NCBI RefSeq assembly: GCF_019222765.1
Contig: NZ_CP078145.1
Span: forward strand, 7,192,001-7,256,000
Source of the DNA: Nocardia iowensis
GTDB lineage: Bacteria > Actinomycetota > Actinomycetes > Mycobacteriales > Mycobacteriaceae
Length of the DNA stretch: 64,000 nt
Direction: 5' to 3'
The notes under the pieces are model-generated. The model was not told the DNA's origin and made no database searches. It was given only the letters and a program-made list of their open reading frames with translations. Of this stretch, positions 10,408 through 20,049 are shown piece by piece. Numbering within the stretch: the stretch's first letter is position 1; each line of letters begins with the position of its first letter. The position numbers were made by a program, and so were the translations under genes.

Positions 10408-12405
10408 TCAGCGCCGCGACTGGGCCAGTTGCTCCAGCATGGCGTTGTAGGCGGCCAGGTCGGAGTCGGTGTACTCGTCGTCCTTGCGGTCGGTGCGGAC
10501 GGCGGTGCGCCGGTCCTGCGCCACCCACTGGGTCAGTAGCGCACCGACCACGAGCAGGATCGGGATTTCGCCCGAGACCCAGGCGATCCCGCCGCCGACC
10601 CGTTGATCGGCGAGCAGGTCGATGTTCCACGGCAGCTGCAGGTTGGTGTAAAAGCGTGACCCGATGACGGTGTTCATCGACATCACCGCGACGCCGAAGA
10701 AGGCGTGAAAAGGCATGACAGCGAACAACATACCGAGTCTGCCCAGGTGCGGCAGTCGCCGCGGGCCCGGGTCGATGCCGATGATGCCCCAGTAGTACAG
10801 GTAGCCGACGATCAGGAAGTGCACGTTCATCAGCACGTGCCCCCAGTGATATCGGATCAGGCTCTCGAACAACGGCGTGAAATACAGCCCGTAGAGCGAG
10901 ATCACGAACAATGACAGCGCGGTCGCGGGATGCGCGACCACCGCGGTCGGGCGGGAATGCAGGATCGCGAGGACCCATTCGCGCACACCGTGCACCTGGC
11001 CGCGCTTGGCCGCCGGAACGGCGCGCAACAGCAGTGTCACCGGCGCGCCGAGCACCAGCAGCACCGGCACGAACATGTTCAAAGCCATGTGCGTGATCAT
11101 GTGCATGCTGAACATCGCGAACCCGTAGGTGCCGATGCCAGAGGAGGTCGCGATCAGCAGGGCCACGCAGCCGCCGACCCACGACGCGGTGCGCCACCGC
11201 GACCAGTCGTCCCCGCGCCGCCACAACCGCAGCACGCCGAGCGCGTACAGCACGATCCCGGCCAGCGCGGCGGTACCGAGCACGATGTCGAAGCGCCACA
11301 ACGTCATCAGCCGCAGCATGTTCGGTCGATCGAACAGATCGAACCCGAGGAACACCTCCTGCGCGGTGAACGATCGATCGGCGAAAGCCGGGGCCGGTTG
11401 GACCGCCATGGCCACCGTCGCGCCGAGTGCCACTGCGGAAAGCGCTCCGCTACAGGCGATCAGGAAGGCCGTCCGAGTGCCAGGGGCACGGTGTGCCAGT
11501 ACGGCGCGCATGGTGAGCCCGAGGTCGGCGCCGACAGCGACGACCACCAGCGCCAACCGCCCGTAGCCGGTGGTCAGCACGTCCTTCCAGGGCAGCAGGA
11601 TCACCCAGAGCACCAGCCCACTCAGGGTGGCCGCGGCCAGACAAAGCAGCGCGATCGTCGCGCCGCGACGGACCGCGGTGCGCGGGTGTGATCCGTTGCG
11701 GCGCAGGTGCTCCGCGACGCACCACAGCACACCGGGCAGCACCGACACCGCCAGCTGGAAGATGATCATCGCGCCGGTGCCGTAATCGTGGTTGGGTCCC
11801 TCGCCCGCATTGCCGACCAGGGCGGGCGGCAGCACGGCGATCGCGGCCACCAACATCAGCACCATCGCGCCGTTCCAGGACAACATTATTCGGGCGCCGA
11901 GGGTCACCACCGTGGCCAGTACCGCGACCACGATCCACGCCTTCGGTTTCTCGCTGGCGTCGATCAGCGGTCCGAGCGCACCGAGCCGGAAGAGCCCGGA
12001 GACCGTCAGCCCACCCACGTTCGCGGCGGTCACCACGATGAGCGCCAGCGCCGACAGCACCCACACCACACCGGCCCGCTCGGCGAGCCGCAGCCCGGCG
12101 TACCCGTCGACGTCGAGGCGGCCGCGGCCGGTGACGGCGGTACAGCACACCGCGTAGACCAGGGCACCGAGCGCGGTCGCACCTGCTAGGGCGGCAACGA
12201 CACGCAGCAGTACGTAACCGAGTACGTCGGCGAACCCCGGATAGGCGATACCGGCGGCCCGATAGGGCGCATCGCCCGCCTCGACCACGGCACCGACGAC
12301 GAGCGCGAGCAGAACCGCCGCCGCGACAAGCCAGACGAGATGGACTGTCGAGCGTTTCACCGGCACGTTGACGTCCACCATCCTCGAGAACGAAAGTCCT
12401 TGCAC
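10408..12405 (-). CDS. CopD/CtaG-type copper membrane protein
   Basis: A very hydrophobic protein of 665 residues from the GTG at 12405, or 657 from the ATG at 12381. The N-terminal half resembles the CopD copper-uptake domain and the C-terminal half resembles CtaG/Caa3 assembly factors. Evidence for the latter is conserved His and Met residues in 'MHMITHMALNMF', 'YHWGHVLMNVHF' and 'MPFHAFFG'. It matches in length and plan the mycobacterial protein Rv0102, found beside nrp and ctpB. It probably imports copper or inserts it into exported oxidases. It is convergent with the Cu+ ATPase gene, 21 bases apart. The short cytoplasmic tail is charged (QDRRTAVRTDRKDDE). Confidence 0.85.
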   Translation of the reverse strand: MQGLSFSRMVDVNVPVKRSTVHLVWLVAAAVLLALVVGAVVEAGDAPYRAAGIAYPGFADVLGYVLLRVVAALAGATALGALVYAVCCTAVTGRGRLDVDGYAGLRLAERAGVVWVLSALALIVVTAANVGGLTVSGLFRLGALGPLIDASEKPKAWIVVAVLATVVTLGARIMLSWNGAMVLMLVAAIAVLPPALVGNAGEGPNHDYGTGAMIIFQLAVSVLPGVLWCVAEHLRRNGSHPRTAVRRGATIALLCLAAATLSGLVLWVILLPWKDVLTTGYGRLALVVVAVGADLGLTMRAVLAHRAPGTRTAFLIACSGALSAVALGATVAMAVQPAPAFADRSFTAQEVFLGFDLFDRPNMLRLMTLWRFDIVLGTAALAGIVLYALGVLRLWRRGDDWSRWRTASWVGGCVALLIATSSGIGTYGFAMFSMHMITHMALNMFVPVLLVLGAPVTLLLRAVPAAKRGQVHGVREWVLAILHSRPTAVVAHPATALSLFVISLYGLYFTPLFESLIRYHWGHVLMNVHFLIVGYLYYWGIIGIDPGPRRLPHLGRLGMLFAVMPFHAFFGVAVMSMNTVIGSRFYTNLQLPWNIDLLADQRVGGGIAWVSGEIPILLVVGALLTQWVAQDRRTAVRTDRKDDEYTDSDLAAYNAMLEQLAQSRR

Positions 12406-12506
12406 CTGAAACAGGTCTCGCTGACCGGTCGGCTCCGGCGTCCGGAAAGTTCCGGCGCAGGCGCGAGTGGGATGCAGGTCACATTTCGTCCGCCGATGAC
12501 GGGAGT

Positions 12507-13337
12507 TCAGATGGTATTGCCGCTGATCCCGCCGGAAATCGGCAATGCCTCACCGTTGAAATGCCGCCCCTGCTCGGACACCAGCAGCAACACCAGGTCG
12601 GCGACCTCGGCGGGGGCGATCAGGTCGGAATTCGGCGGGCCGGACGCGAACATCTCCATCACGTCCTCCCGGGTGGGATTCTCCTTGTCCGGCAGCATCA
12701 TCCGATACATCGCCGGGTTCTGGATCATGTCGGTGTCCACGCCGCCGGGCAGCACCGCGTTGACGGTGATGCCGTAGTCGACCACTTCCAGCGACAGCGA
12801 CTTGACCAGTCCGATCACGCCCCACTTCGCGGCCGCGTAGTGCCCGGCGTTGCGCACGCCCATCCGGGCCACGATCGAGGAGGTGGCGACGATGCGACCC
12901 CAGCGGCGTTCGATCATGTGTGGCACCACCGCACGGAAGCTGTGGAAGACGCCGCTGAGGTTGATGTCGATCATGGTCTGCCACAGCTCGTCGCCCATTT
13001 CGGCGATCGGCGAGTTGGAGGCGATGCCCGCATTGGCGATCAGGATGTCGATGTGACCGAAGTCATCGATCGCCCGCTGGGCGACCGCGTTCATCTCCAT
13101 TTGACTTCGCACATCGGCCTTGAGCGGGACACAGCGGCGGCCGGTCTCCTCGACCAGTTTGGCGGTTTCGGCCAGGTCGGACTCCGAACTCAGCGGATAT
13201 GGCACGCCTGCGATGGGCTCCGCGATATCGCACACCACGATGTCCGCGCCCGCCGTCGCCAACGCCAGCGCGTGGGCGCGCCCCTGGCCACGAGCCCCGC
13301 CGGTGATCACCGCTACCTTGTCATCGAGTTTCCCCAT
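12507..13337 (-). CDS. Mycofactocin-coupled SDR family oxidoreductase
   Basis: This 276-residue short-chain dehydrogenase has the nucleotide loop TGGARGQGRAHA, the NAG motif (IANAGIAS) and catalytic Ser with YAAAK (residues about 150-175). The GARGQGRAHA loop and 'ADIVVCDIAEP' with a long insert after it are typical of the mycofactocin-coupled SDR group, in which NAD(H) is held tightly and re-oxidised through the peptide cofactor mycofactocin. The substrate is probably an alcohol, unknown here. No mycofactocin biosynthesis gene lies in the window. The ATG at 13337 is preceded by GAGGTG. It shares its strand with the P450 gene further right. Confidence 0.88.
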   Translation of the reverse strand: MGKLDDKVAVITGGARGQGRAHALALATAGADIVVCDIAEPIAGVPYPLSSESDLAETAKLVEETGRRCVPLKADVRSQMEMNAVAQRAIDDFGHIDILIANAGIASNSPIAEMGDELWQTMIDINLSGVFHSFRAVVPHMIERRWGRIVATSSIVARMGVRNAGHYAAAKWGVIGLVKSLSLEVVDYGITVNAVLPGGVDTDMIQNPAMYRMMLPDKENPTREDVMEMFASGPPNSDLIAPAEVADLVLLLVSEQGRHFNGEALPISGGISGNTI

Positions 13338-13541
13338 GTCGGGCACCTCACAGATCGGTATTCTTTCGGCCGAACCCATCGTTCCACGCCGTCATGGCGG
13401 ATGGGTACGAAACGTTCCGGGTCGGCACAGCGACGAAGTGGTTGCGGTGTGCGTCGCAGCAGCAGGTAGTCGTCGACCTCGCCACCTCCACATCGCTGAG
13501 GCGCGTGGCCCAGCGCGCCCACAAGGGTCCCAGGGGGCCAG

Positions 13542-13775
13542 ATGACCGATTGTGAGTACTTCGCCGTGGATCTCGACCAGCTCGTCCGACCTTTCGACAC
13601 CGCACCGACCGACTACGACGCGACCGTGGCCCGCTCGATCGCCAGCCCGCTGCTGCGCAGGCTGCTGCACACCGCCGTCGGCCTCTCGCACGACTCCATC
13701 GACCTGCTGTCCACCATGAGCGATCGGCTACGCGCCGTCGAGGGCATCGTCATCCGCGACCCGCTGGACAGCTGA
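13542..13775 (+). CDS. Small acidic hypothetical protein
   Basis: This is a 77-residue ORF, not recognised. Codon third positions are strongly G or C, as in the real genes around it, and an AGGGGG stretch precedes the ATG. The protein is acidic at both ends with a helical middle (SPLLRRLLHTAVGLSHDSIDLLSTMSDRL) and no signal peptide or membrane segment. It is transcribed opposite to both neighbours, ending seven bases before the P450 stop. It may be a small regulator or partner, but nothing in the sequence says so. Confidence 0.6.
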   Translation: MTDCEYFAVDLDQLVRPFDTAPTDYDATVARSIASPLLRRLLHTAVGLSHDSIDLLSTMSDRLRAVEGIVIRDPLDS

Positions 13776-13782
13776 GGACGAG

Positions 13783-15075
13783 TCAGGCGGTCCGGCTCGC
13801 CGCGGGCAGTCCGAGGACGGCCGGTATTCGTTGATAGCCACGAAGATTGACGAGCCCGCGGCGCACCGGGGTGCCGGTGAGCCGCAGGTCGGGGAAGCGC
13901 TCGTACAACGCCGCCAAGGCGACGCTGCCCTCCATCCTGGCCAGGCTGGCGCCGAGGCACGCGTGCACACCGCCGCTGAACGACAGGTGCTCGCGCGCGT
14001 TGACCCTGGTGACGTCGAACTTGCCGGGGTCGGCGAAGACGGCGGGGTCGCGATTGGCCGCGCCGAGCAGTAGCGAGACCATCTCGCCGCGTGGGATCGA
14101 CTGACCCGCTATTTCCATGTCGCGCAACGCGGTTCGGGACGTCATCTGCACCGGGCTGTCGAATCGCAGGATCTCCTCGATCGCGGCGGGCCATCGGTCC
14201 GGTTCGGCCCGCAGCAGGTCGAGCTGGTCCTGGTGCTCGTGCAGCGCGACCATGCCGTTGCCGAGAAGGTTGACGGTGGTTTCGAAACCGGCACCGGCGA
14301 CCAGCGTCGCGGTCGCGATGAGTTCGGGCTTGGTCAAGCTGCCGCTGACGGCCAGTTCGCTGAGGATGTTGTCGCCGGGATCGGCCCGCAGCCGGTCGAG
14401 GTGTCCGTCGAGATATTCCTGACTGTCCCGCAAGGCGGCGACGGCGGAACGGAAGGTGCGCCACGAGATGCCGAAGTCGAGCAGCGGCGCGCCCGCGTGC
14501 CCGAGCTCGAGCATCTCCGCCTGCTTTTCCCTTGGCACACCGAGGATTTCGCAGATTATCGCTACCGGTAGCTGCCGGGCGAAGTCCTCGATCAGGTCGG
14601 CGGCGGGGCGAGAAGCCAGTTCGACGAGTAGTTCGTCGGTCACCTCGGCGATTCGGTCGCGAAGCCGACCGATGGCACGCGGAGTGAATTCCTGCGCCAC
14701 GAGCTTGCGGTATCTCGTGTGCTCCGGCGGATCGACCACCAGCATGGACGGCGGTTCGACCGGGTTCGCCAGCTTCAGGTCGGTGGCGCGGACCACCCGG
14801 CGCACCGGGCCGGGCAGATTGATCGCGTCCGGCGGTGTCACCCCGAAGTTCTTGTCGCGCAAGATGCTCCGGCACACTTCATGGTCGGCGGATACCCAAG
14901 TGAACTCGGTGCGGACCAATCGGCCTCGGTCACGGATTCGGTCGCCGAGCGGATACGGGTTCTGTTCGGCGCGACCCGCCAGCATCTCGGCGAGCGGATC
15001 GCCGCGCCGGGCCCGCATTCTGAGGTACACGCCAGGGCCGCCGTGCAATGCCGCCCATCGGATCCAACTCTTCAT
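13783..15075 (-). CDS. Cytochrome P450, CYP140-like
   Basis: This 430-residue soluble P450 has the I-helix oxygen-activation motif AGAGFETT, the ExxR pair EEILR, 'AANRDPAVFADP', and the haem loop FSGGVHACLGASLAR with the cysteine ligand. The N-terminus (MKSWIRWAALHGGP) and overall sequence resemble mycobacterial CYP140. The frame extends upstream to 15162, but the ATG at 15075 gives the family-like start after a GGGGGCCGAG stretch. The substrate is unknown. No ferredoxin or reductase gene is adjacent, so redox partners must be encoded elsewhere. Confidence 0.88.
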   Translation of the reverse strand: MKSWIRWAALHGGPGVYLRMRARRGDPLAEMLAGRAEQNPYPLGDRIRDRGRLVRTEFTWVSADHEVCRSILRDKNFGVTPPDAINLPGPVRRVVRATDLKLANPVEPPSMLVVDPPEHTRYRKLVAQEFTPRAIGRLRDRIAEVTDELLVELASRPAADLIEDFARQLPVAIICEILGVPREKQAEMLELGHAGAPLLDFGISWRTFRSAVAALRDSQEYLDGHLDRLRADPGDNILSELAVSGSLTKPELIATATLVAGAGFETTVNLLGNGMVALHEHQDQLDLLRAEPDRWPAAIEEILRFDSPVQMTSRTALRDMEIAGQSIPRGEMVSLLLGAANRDPAVFADPGKFDVTRVNAREHLSFSGGVHACLGASLARMEGSVALAALYERFPDLRLTGTPVRRGLVNLRGYQRIPAVLGLPAASRTA

Positions 15076-15366
15076 CTCGGCCCCCGCCTGTGGTCTGGAG
15101 TGCCTCACGCTACGCATCGGGGATTCGTAGCGCATCGGTCCAGGGTGGCAGATGTCTCTCATGCCGAGGTCCTATCGATGCGGCATATCTGAAATTGTTT
15201 CGTTTACCAGCAGAAGGCCTGCCAGAGAGCCCAATTCGTCGACCTGAGGCAAATCTTCGGCAAAGTCGATCAATGGGTGGCGTGAGACAGCGGTCACATG
15301 GTTTGGTTGATGCAGGCCGGTCGTGCCGGCCGTAGGTGAACCTCGGTTCGGGAGGTGGCAGCGGCA

Positions 15367-17148
15367 GTGAGTGTGACGCAGACCGGAGAACTTCAGGCGG
15401 TTCGCCCGTATCCACGACGGATGGGGCCGAAGGGTTCCTACATCTGGAAGATGCTCACGACCACCGATCCGAAGGTGCTCGGAGTCATGTATCTGGTCAC
15501 GGCGATGTCGTTCTTCTTCATCGGCGGCCTGATGGCGCTGCTGATGCGCGGCGAGCTGGCGCGGCCGGGAATGCAGTTCCTCTCACCGGAACAGTTCAAC
15601 CAGCTGTTCACCATGCACGGCACGATCATGCTGCTGTTCTACGCCACTCCGATCGTGTTCGGCTTCGCAAACGCGGTGCTGCCCTTGCAAATCGGAGCGC
15701 CGGACGTCGCGTTTCCACGGCTCAACGCGTTCAGCTACTGGCTGTTCCTGTTCGGCGCCACCATCGCGACCTCGGGCTTTCTCACACCCGGCGGGCCCGC
15801 CGATTTCGGCTGGACCGGGTACACGCCGCTGAGCAACTTCCAGCACGCGCCGGGGGTCGGCGGGGATCTGTGGATCATGGGGCTGATCCTGTCCGGCCTC
15901 GGCACCATTCTCGGCGGCGTCAACATGATCACCACGATCATCTGCCTGCGCGCGCCCGGCATGATCATGTTCCGGATGCCGATCTTCACCTGGAACATCT
16001 TGATCACCAGTATCCTTGTGCTGCTTGCCTTCCCGATCCTCACCGCAGCGTTGTTCGCGCTGGCGATCGACCGGCATCTCGGCGGTCACATCTACGACCC
16101 GGCGAACGGCGGCGTGCTGCTGTGGCAGCACCTGTTCTGGTTCTTCGGGCACCCCGAGGTGTACATCGTGGCGCTGCCGTTCTTCGGCATCGTCACCGAG
16201 ATATTCCCGGTGTTCAGCCGCAAGCCGCTGTTCGGCTACACGGCGCTGGTGTATGCGACGATCGCGATCGGCGCACTGTCGGTGGCCGTCTGGGCGCACC
16301 ACATGTATGCGACGGGAGCCGTTCTGCTGCCCTTCTTTTCGCTGATGACCTTCCTGATCGCGGTGCCGACCGGGGTGAAGTTCTTCAACTGGATCTTCAC
16401 CATGTGGCGCGGGCAGTTGACATTCGAATCGCCGATGCTGTTCTCGCTCGGCTTCCTGACCACCTTCTTGTTCGGTGGGCTATCGGGTGTCATCCTGGCC
16501 AGCCCGCCGCTGGACTTTCACGTCACCGACTCGTATTTCGTTGTCGCGCACTTCCATTACGTCCTGTTCGGGACCATCGTGTTCGCCACCTTCGCGGGGA
16601 TCTATTTCTGGTTCCCCAAGATGACCGGTCGGATGATGGACGAACGCCTTGCGAAGTGGCATTTCTGGACCACGTTCGTGGGGTTCCACGTCACTTTTCT
16701 TGTCCAGCACTGGGTGGGCGCCGAGGGCATGCCGCGGCGCTACGCCGACTACCTGCCGATGGATGGCTTCACCGTGCTGAACACCATCTCCACCATCGGC
16801 GCGTTCATCCTCGGCGCCTCGATGCTGCCGTTCATCTGGAACGTCTTCAAGAGTTATCGCTACGGTGAAGTGGTCACCGTGGACGATCCGTGGGGTTATG
16901 GCAACTCGCTGGAATGGGCGACGACCTGCCCGCCGCCGCGGCACAACTTCTACGAGCTGCCGCGCATCCGGTCCGAGCGTCCGGCGTTCGAGCTGCACTA
17001 CCCGCACATGGTCGAGCGGATGCGCACCGAGGCGAACGTCGGCTGGGGTGCCGGTCACCGCGCCGCCATGCTCGTCGAGGATCGCGCCGTCAAGCGCGCG
17101 GCCGGTCCTTCGCCGGAGAAAGGTTCCGGTCCCGAGACTCCGGAATAG
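15367..17148 (+). CDS. ctaD: Cytochrome c oxidase subunit I
   Basis: This 593-residue catalytic subunit of the aa3 oxidase has about twelve membrane helices. It reduces oxygen to water using electrons from cytochrome c. The CuB and haem a3 ligands are visible in [10 protein letters not shown], the HH pair in '[10 protein letters not shown]', and [10 protein letters not shown] chose the GTG at 15367 because a GGAGG lies 11 bases upstream; the frame also allows a GTG at 15355. Subunits II and III are not nearby, as is usual in actinobacteria where ctaD stands alone. A hairpin terminator follows at 17155. Confidence 0.95.
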   Translation: MSVTQTGELQAVRPYPRRMGPKGSYIWKMLTTTDPKVLGVMYLVTAMSFFFIGGLMALLMRGELARPGMQFLSPEQFNQLFTMHGTIMLLFYATPIVFGFANAVLPLQIGAPDVAFPRLNAFSYWLFLFGATIATSGFLTPGGPADFGWTGYTPLSNFQHAPGVGGDLWIMGLILSGLGTILGGVNMITTIICLRAPGMIMFRMPIFTWNILITSILVLLAFPILTAALFALAIDRHLGGHIYDPANGGVLLWQHLFWFFGHPEVYIVALPFFGIVTEIFPVFSRKPLFGYTALVYATIAIGALSVAVWAHHMYATGAVLLPFFSLMTFLIAVPTGVKFFNWIFTMWRGQLTFESPMLFSLGFLTTFLFGGLSGVILASPPLDFHVTDSYFVVAHFHYVLFGTIVFATFAGIYFWFPKMTGRMMDERLAKWHFWTTFVGFHVTFLVQHWVGAEGMPRRYADYLPMDGFTVLNTISTIGAFILGASMLPFIWNVFKSYRYGEVVTVDDPWGYGNSLEWATTCPPPRHNFYELPRIRSERPAFELHYPHMVERMRTEANVGWGAGHRAAMLVEDRAVKRAAGPSPEKGSGPETPE

Positions 17149-17154
17149 TTGTTG

Positions 17155-17185
17155 CCGAACTGGCAAAGAAGTTTGCCGTTTTCGG
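17155..17185 (+). terminator. Rho-independent terminator after ctaD
   Basis: A hairpin with inner stem GGCAAA-GAAG-TTTGCC at 17162-17177 and outer CCGAA/TTCGG arms is followed by a short T-rich stretch (GTTTT). It begins seven bases after the ctaD stop and separates it from the methyltransferase gene. Confidence 0.65.
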
Positions 17186-17209
17186 CCTTGCCCGTGGATC
17201 GTGGTGTCC

Positions 17210-17854
17210 ATGACCGAGACACACAGCCACGACGGCGGCAATACGGTGGAGTACTGGGAGGCCTTCTACCAGGAGCGCGAACGCGTCTGGTCCGGCTCCC
17301 CCAATGTCTTTCTGGTCCGCGAAATCGAGTCGGTCCCCGCGGGCTCCGCGCTCGACCTCGGCTGCGCGGAAGGCGCCGACGCGGTCTGGCTGGCCCAGCG
17401 TGGCTGGCGGGTCACCGCGGTCGACGTCTCGGCGACCGCGCTGGACCGCGCCCGAGCCCACGCCGCCGACCGAGGCGTCACCGACATCGACTGGCAGCAA
17501 CATGATCTCGCCAACTCCTTCCCCACCGGACAGTACGACCTCGTCAGCGCCCAGTACCTGCACTCCCCCGTCGCCCACACCGACGAACGCGAGAAGATCC
17601 TCCGCCGAGCAGCCGACGCGGTAGCCCCGGGCGGCCTACTCCTCATCGTCGGCCACGCCGGGTGGCCCACCTGGGCCGAAAACCCACCCACCGTCCACCT
17701 CCCCACCACCGCCGAAGTACGCACCGGCCTGAACCTCGACCCCGCCGAATGGACCGTCGAGGTCGACGAGGTAGTCGAGCGCGAACGCACGAGCCCGGAG
17801 GGAAAGCCCGGCACCCACAAGGACAACATCCTCCGAATCCGCCGCCACGCCTGA
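17210..17854 (+). CDS. Class I SAM-dependent methyltransferase
   Basis: This 214-residue methyltransferase has the SAM-binding motif I LDLGCAEGADA, the acidic motif II VTAVDVS and a post-motif 'PGGLLLIVGH'. The N-terminal YWEAFYQERERVWSGSPN is typical of TehB/thiopurine-like small methyltransferases that act on small molecules. The substrate is unknown. I chose the ATG at 17210; GTG codons at 17201 and 17204 are alternatives. It converges on the PadR gene, with a long palindrome between the two stops. Confidence 0.85.
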   Translation: MTETHSHDGGNTVEYWEAFYQERERVWSGSPNVFLVREIESVPAGSALDLGCAEGADAVWLAQRGWRVTAVDVSATALDRARAHAADRGVTDIDWQQHDLANSFPTGQYDLVSAQYLHSPVAHTDEREKILRRAADAVAPGGLLLIVGHAGWPTWAENPPTVHLPTTAEVRTGLNLDPAEWTVEVDEVVERERTSPEGKPGTHKDNILRIRRHA

Positions 17855-17859
17855 CCACA

Positions 17860-17923
17860 GTGATCAACGGGACATGGCGGTGGCGCTTCTCGCGAAATGC
17901 CACAGCCATGTCCCGTTGATCAC
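17860..17923. repeat. 25-bp inverted repeat between convergent genes
   Basis: Arms at 17860-17884 and 17899-17923 are reverse complements with one mismatch, around a 14-base loop. The core reads TGATCAACGGGACATGGC. The right arm contains the stop codon of the PadR gene. No T-tract follows on either strand, so it is not a standard terminator. It could still stop transcription both ways, or be a REP/MITE-like element. Confidence 0.9.
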
Positions 17924-18465
17924 GAAGCCGAGTCCAGTTTGTCGATGTTGGCGAGAACTTTTTCGTGCCAGTCGATTTCGGATTGGATTCGCATTCGGGC
18001 ATGGTCGACGATCAGGTCGTCTACCGTGCTCTGGTCCGGCCAGCGGCGGTCGAGTTGGTGCTCGATCTGCGAACTTCGGGCGCGGAGCGCGGCTATGCGG
18101 TCTTCGAGGTAGCCGCGCAGCAGGACCCGGTCGAGGTCCGCGCTGACGGCCAAGGCGAGATCGACTACGTCCGGGCGGATTTCGACGTCGGTGAAGGCCT
18201 CGTCGCGTAGCGCGCGGAGTTCCCTGAGTCCTTCGTCGGTGATCTCGTAGACGGTACGCGCGGGCAGTGCGCCCTGCTGCTCGGTGCGCAGCGGGCGGAT
18301 CAGGTTCTCGTCCGCCATCCGATGCAAGGCGCCGTACAGCGAGCCCGGTTTGACGCGAGACCACAGTTCCGCACGATCCACTCGCGCGTCGCGGCGCAGC
18401 TGATGGCCATGCATCGGCCCCCTCTTGGCCAGCGCGGCCAGCACGAACAACCGAGTCTCGTTCAC
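17920..18465 (-). CDS. PadR-family transcriptional regulator
   Basis: This 181-residue regulator has an N-terminal winged helix (residues about 1-85: [41 protein letters not shown]), the PadR layout. A C-terminal helical dimerisation region follows. It is divergent from a peptide deformylase gene, with 46 bases between the two starts. That gap holds a TACTC-N6-GAGTA palindrome, a likely autoregulatory operator. The ligand is unknown. The stop codon lies inside the long palindrome at 17860. Confidence 0.9.
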   Translation of the reverse strand: MNETRLFVLAALAKRGPMHGHQLRRDARVDRAELWSRVKPGSLYGALHRMADENLIRPLRTEQQGALPARTVYEITDEGLRELRALRDEAFTDVEIRPDVVDLALAVSADLDRVLLRGYLEDRIAALRARSSQIEHQLDRRWPDQSTVDDLIVDHARMRIQSEIDWHEKVLANIDKLDSAS

Positions 18466-18484
18466 GGTTCCAGTCTGTCACGAC

Positions 18485-18503
18485 TACTCGTATTTGAGTA
18501 CTC
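18485..18503. promoter_or_regulatory. Candidate PadR operator in the divergent promoter
   Basis: TACTC (18485-18489) and GAGTA (18496-18500) form an inverted repeat with six bases between. They are followed by CTC, so GAGTACTC at 18496-18503 is itself an 8-bp palindrome. The site lies centrally between the PadR and deformylase starts, so one bound dimer could control both genes. Confidence 0.55.
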
Positions 18504-18511
18504 TATTTTGC

Positions 18512-19057
18512 ATGACCGTTCGACCGATACTCATTGCGGGCGACCCGAGGTTGACCACTCCGGCAACCCCGGTCGCCATCTTCGACGACGAACTCGCGTC
18601 GTTCGTCGAGGATCTGTTCGAGACCAATACGGCCGCCAACGGGGCGGGCCTGGCCGCGAATCAAGTAGGCGACGGCAGGGCGGTCTTCGTCTACGACCTC
18701 GTGGATGCCTCGGGCCGCCATCGCGGCTGCGTCGTCAACCCGGTCCTGGAGACCTCCGGCATTCCGGAAACCATGCCCGACCCGGACGACGACCTGGAGG
18801 GCTGCCTTTCGGTGCCGGGAGAGTGGTATCCCACCGGACGCGCGCACTGGTCGAAGGTCACCGGAGTGGACGTGGCCGGGCAGCCGGTCATGGTCGAAGC
18901 CACCGGATACCTCGCACGCTGCCTCCAGCACGAGACCGACCATCTCGCGGGACACCTCTACCTCGAGCGCCTGATCGGGCGGAATCAACGGGCGGCCCGC
19001 CGAATGATCAAGGATCGCCAATGGACTCGACCCGGACGGTCGTGGTTGCCGGGTTAG
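18512..19057 (+). CDS. def: Peptide deformylase
   Basis: This 181-residue enzyme removes the formyl group from nascent proteins. All three family motifs are present: [18 protein letters not shown] (metal-binding Cys) and [12 protein letters not shown] (two His ligands and the catalytic Glu). An N-terminal [14 protein letters not shown] matches the family. Being divergent from a PadR regulator is unusual for a housekeeping def and suggests a second, regulated copy. The tail after residue 165 is basic. Confidence 0.93.
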   Translation: MTVRPILIAGDPRLTTPATPVAIFDDELASFVEDLFETNTAANGAGLAANQVGDGRAVFVYDLVDASGRHRGCVVNPVLETSGIPETMPDPDDDLEGCLSVPGEWYPTGRAHWSKVTGVDVAGQPVMVEATGYLARCLQHETDHLAGHLYLERLIGRNQRAARRMIKDRQWTRPGRSWLPG

Positions 19058-19220
19058 CCGACCTCGCCGAGGAAAGCCGAGGGTGGCAAAAAATTCGTGG
19101 GGTGATCCGGCCATCGAATGGGTACTAGGTCTTTACGCCGAATCGACGCGGATCGGCGGCTGAACCAACCGGCCCGGGTGTCCGCCTCGCAACGGCGCGG
19201 CGCGGACGCCCCCGGTCGAC

Positions 19221-20018
19221 TCAGCCCCGGCGACGCGCGGGCCGGAAGATGTCATCGAGTGGCCGGTCCACCGGCGCGGTGCCTTCCTCGACGAACCACT
19301 CCCAGTGCATGACCCGGCCGAGGACTGGTGTCGGCAACCTCAACAGAACCTTGGCGATCGCCGCGTAGCTGCCCGCCCCCTCGATGACCGAACGGTGCGC
19401 CGCCACAGCCGCTTTGCGCTGGGCCGCGAATCTGCTCACGTCGATCCGGTGGGTGATCTCGGAGCGTGCGCTGTAGGCGGATTCGAAGTCGAACAGGCCG
19501 GTTCGGACCCGGAAGAGACCGAGCAAACGCCCTAGGCGAGCAGCGCTATCACGCGGCATCGTGGCATCGAGCACGCGCGCGACACCGGCCAACTCGGCGG
19601 CTCGGGTGCCGACCTCGTGGACGCGCACATGATCGCGATGCCCATAGCCGCCGTTGCGGTCGTAGCTCAGCAGCATCTCCGCGTTCTCTTCCCGCAGGAT
19701 CGCCGCAAGCCGCTCGGCGGCCTCGTCCAGATCGGCCCGCAGGAAGCGCACGCGGTCCGGCGGGTCGGCGAACAGCACGGCGCCATGGCCGCTGTCGGCA
19801 TAACCGAGGTGCGCCACCCGGGCCACCCCCAGCGCGGCCGCACTCGCTGCCAATTCGGTCAGCCGCACGGCTTTTCGCCCGTCGAGTGCGGCCATGTGCC
19901 CGTCGGTGGCCACGACGATCACGGTCCGGTGCCCCGCCGCGGCCGCCGCGGCGAGTGTTCCTCCGGTCAGCAGGGTTTCGTCGTCCGGGTGCGCGTGAAA
20001 AGCCACGACTGTTGCCAT
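19221..20018 (-). CDS. PIG-L/LmbE-family deacetylase
   Basis: This 265-residue zinc-dependent deacetylase is of the LmbE/PIG-L family, which includes MshB and Mca of mycothiol metabolism. The zinc and catalytic motif AHPDDE is near the N-terminus and the third ligand lies in GGYGHRDHVRVH (about residue 130). The start at 20018 gives MATVVAFHAHPDDE. The substrate is probably an N-acetylated sugar conjugate, but the sequence does not fix which one. Nothing nearby suggests mycothiol synthesis. Confidence 0.87.
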   Translation of the reverse strand: MATVVAFHAHPDDETLLTGGTLAAAAAAGHRTVIVVATDGHMAALDGRKAVRLTELAASAAALGVARVAHLGYADSGHGAVLFADPPDRVRFLRADLDEAAERLAAILREENAEMLLSYDRNGGYGHRDHVRVHEVGTRAAELAGVARVLDATMPRDSAARLGRLLGLFRVRTGLFDFESAYSARSEITHRIDVSRFAAQRKAAVAAHRSVIEGAGSYAAIAKVLLRLPTPVLGRVMHWEWFVEEGTAPVDRPLDDIFRPARRRG

Positions 20019-20049
20019 CGCAACAGTCTGGCACCCGGTCGTGGCGGCG

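Noticed and set aside
12430..12450. CCGGAA-N2-TTCCGG palindrome upstream of the CopD/CtaG gene as a copper operator
   Set aside because: Too short and GC-biased to distinguish from chance, and no matching copy was seen at the Cu+ ATPase promoter.
15336..16868. Long frame overlapping ctaD
   Set aside because: Shadow frame with Arg/His-rich nonsense protein; ctaD has all catalytic motifs.
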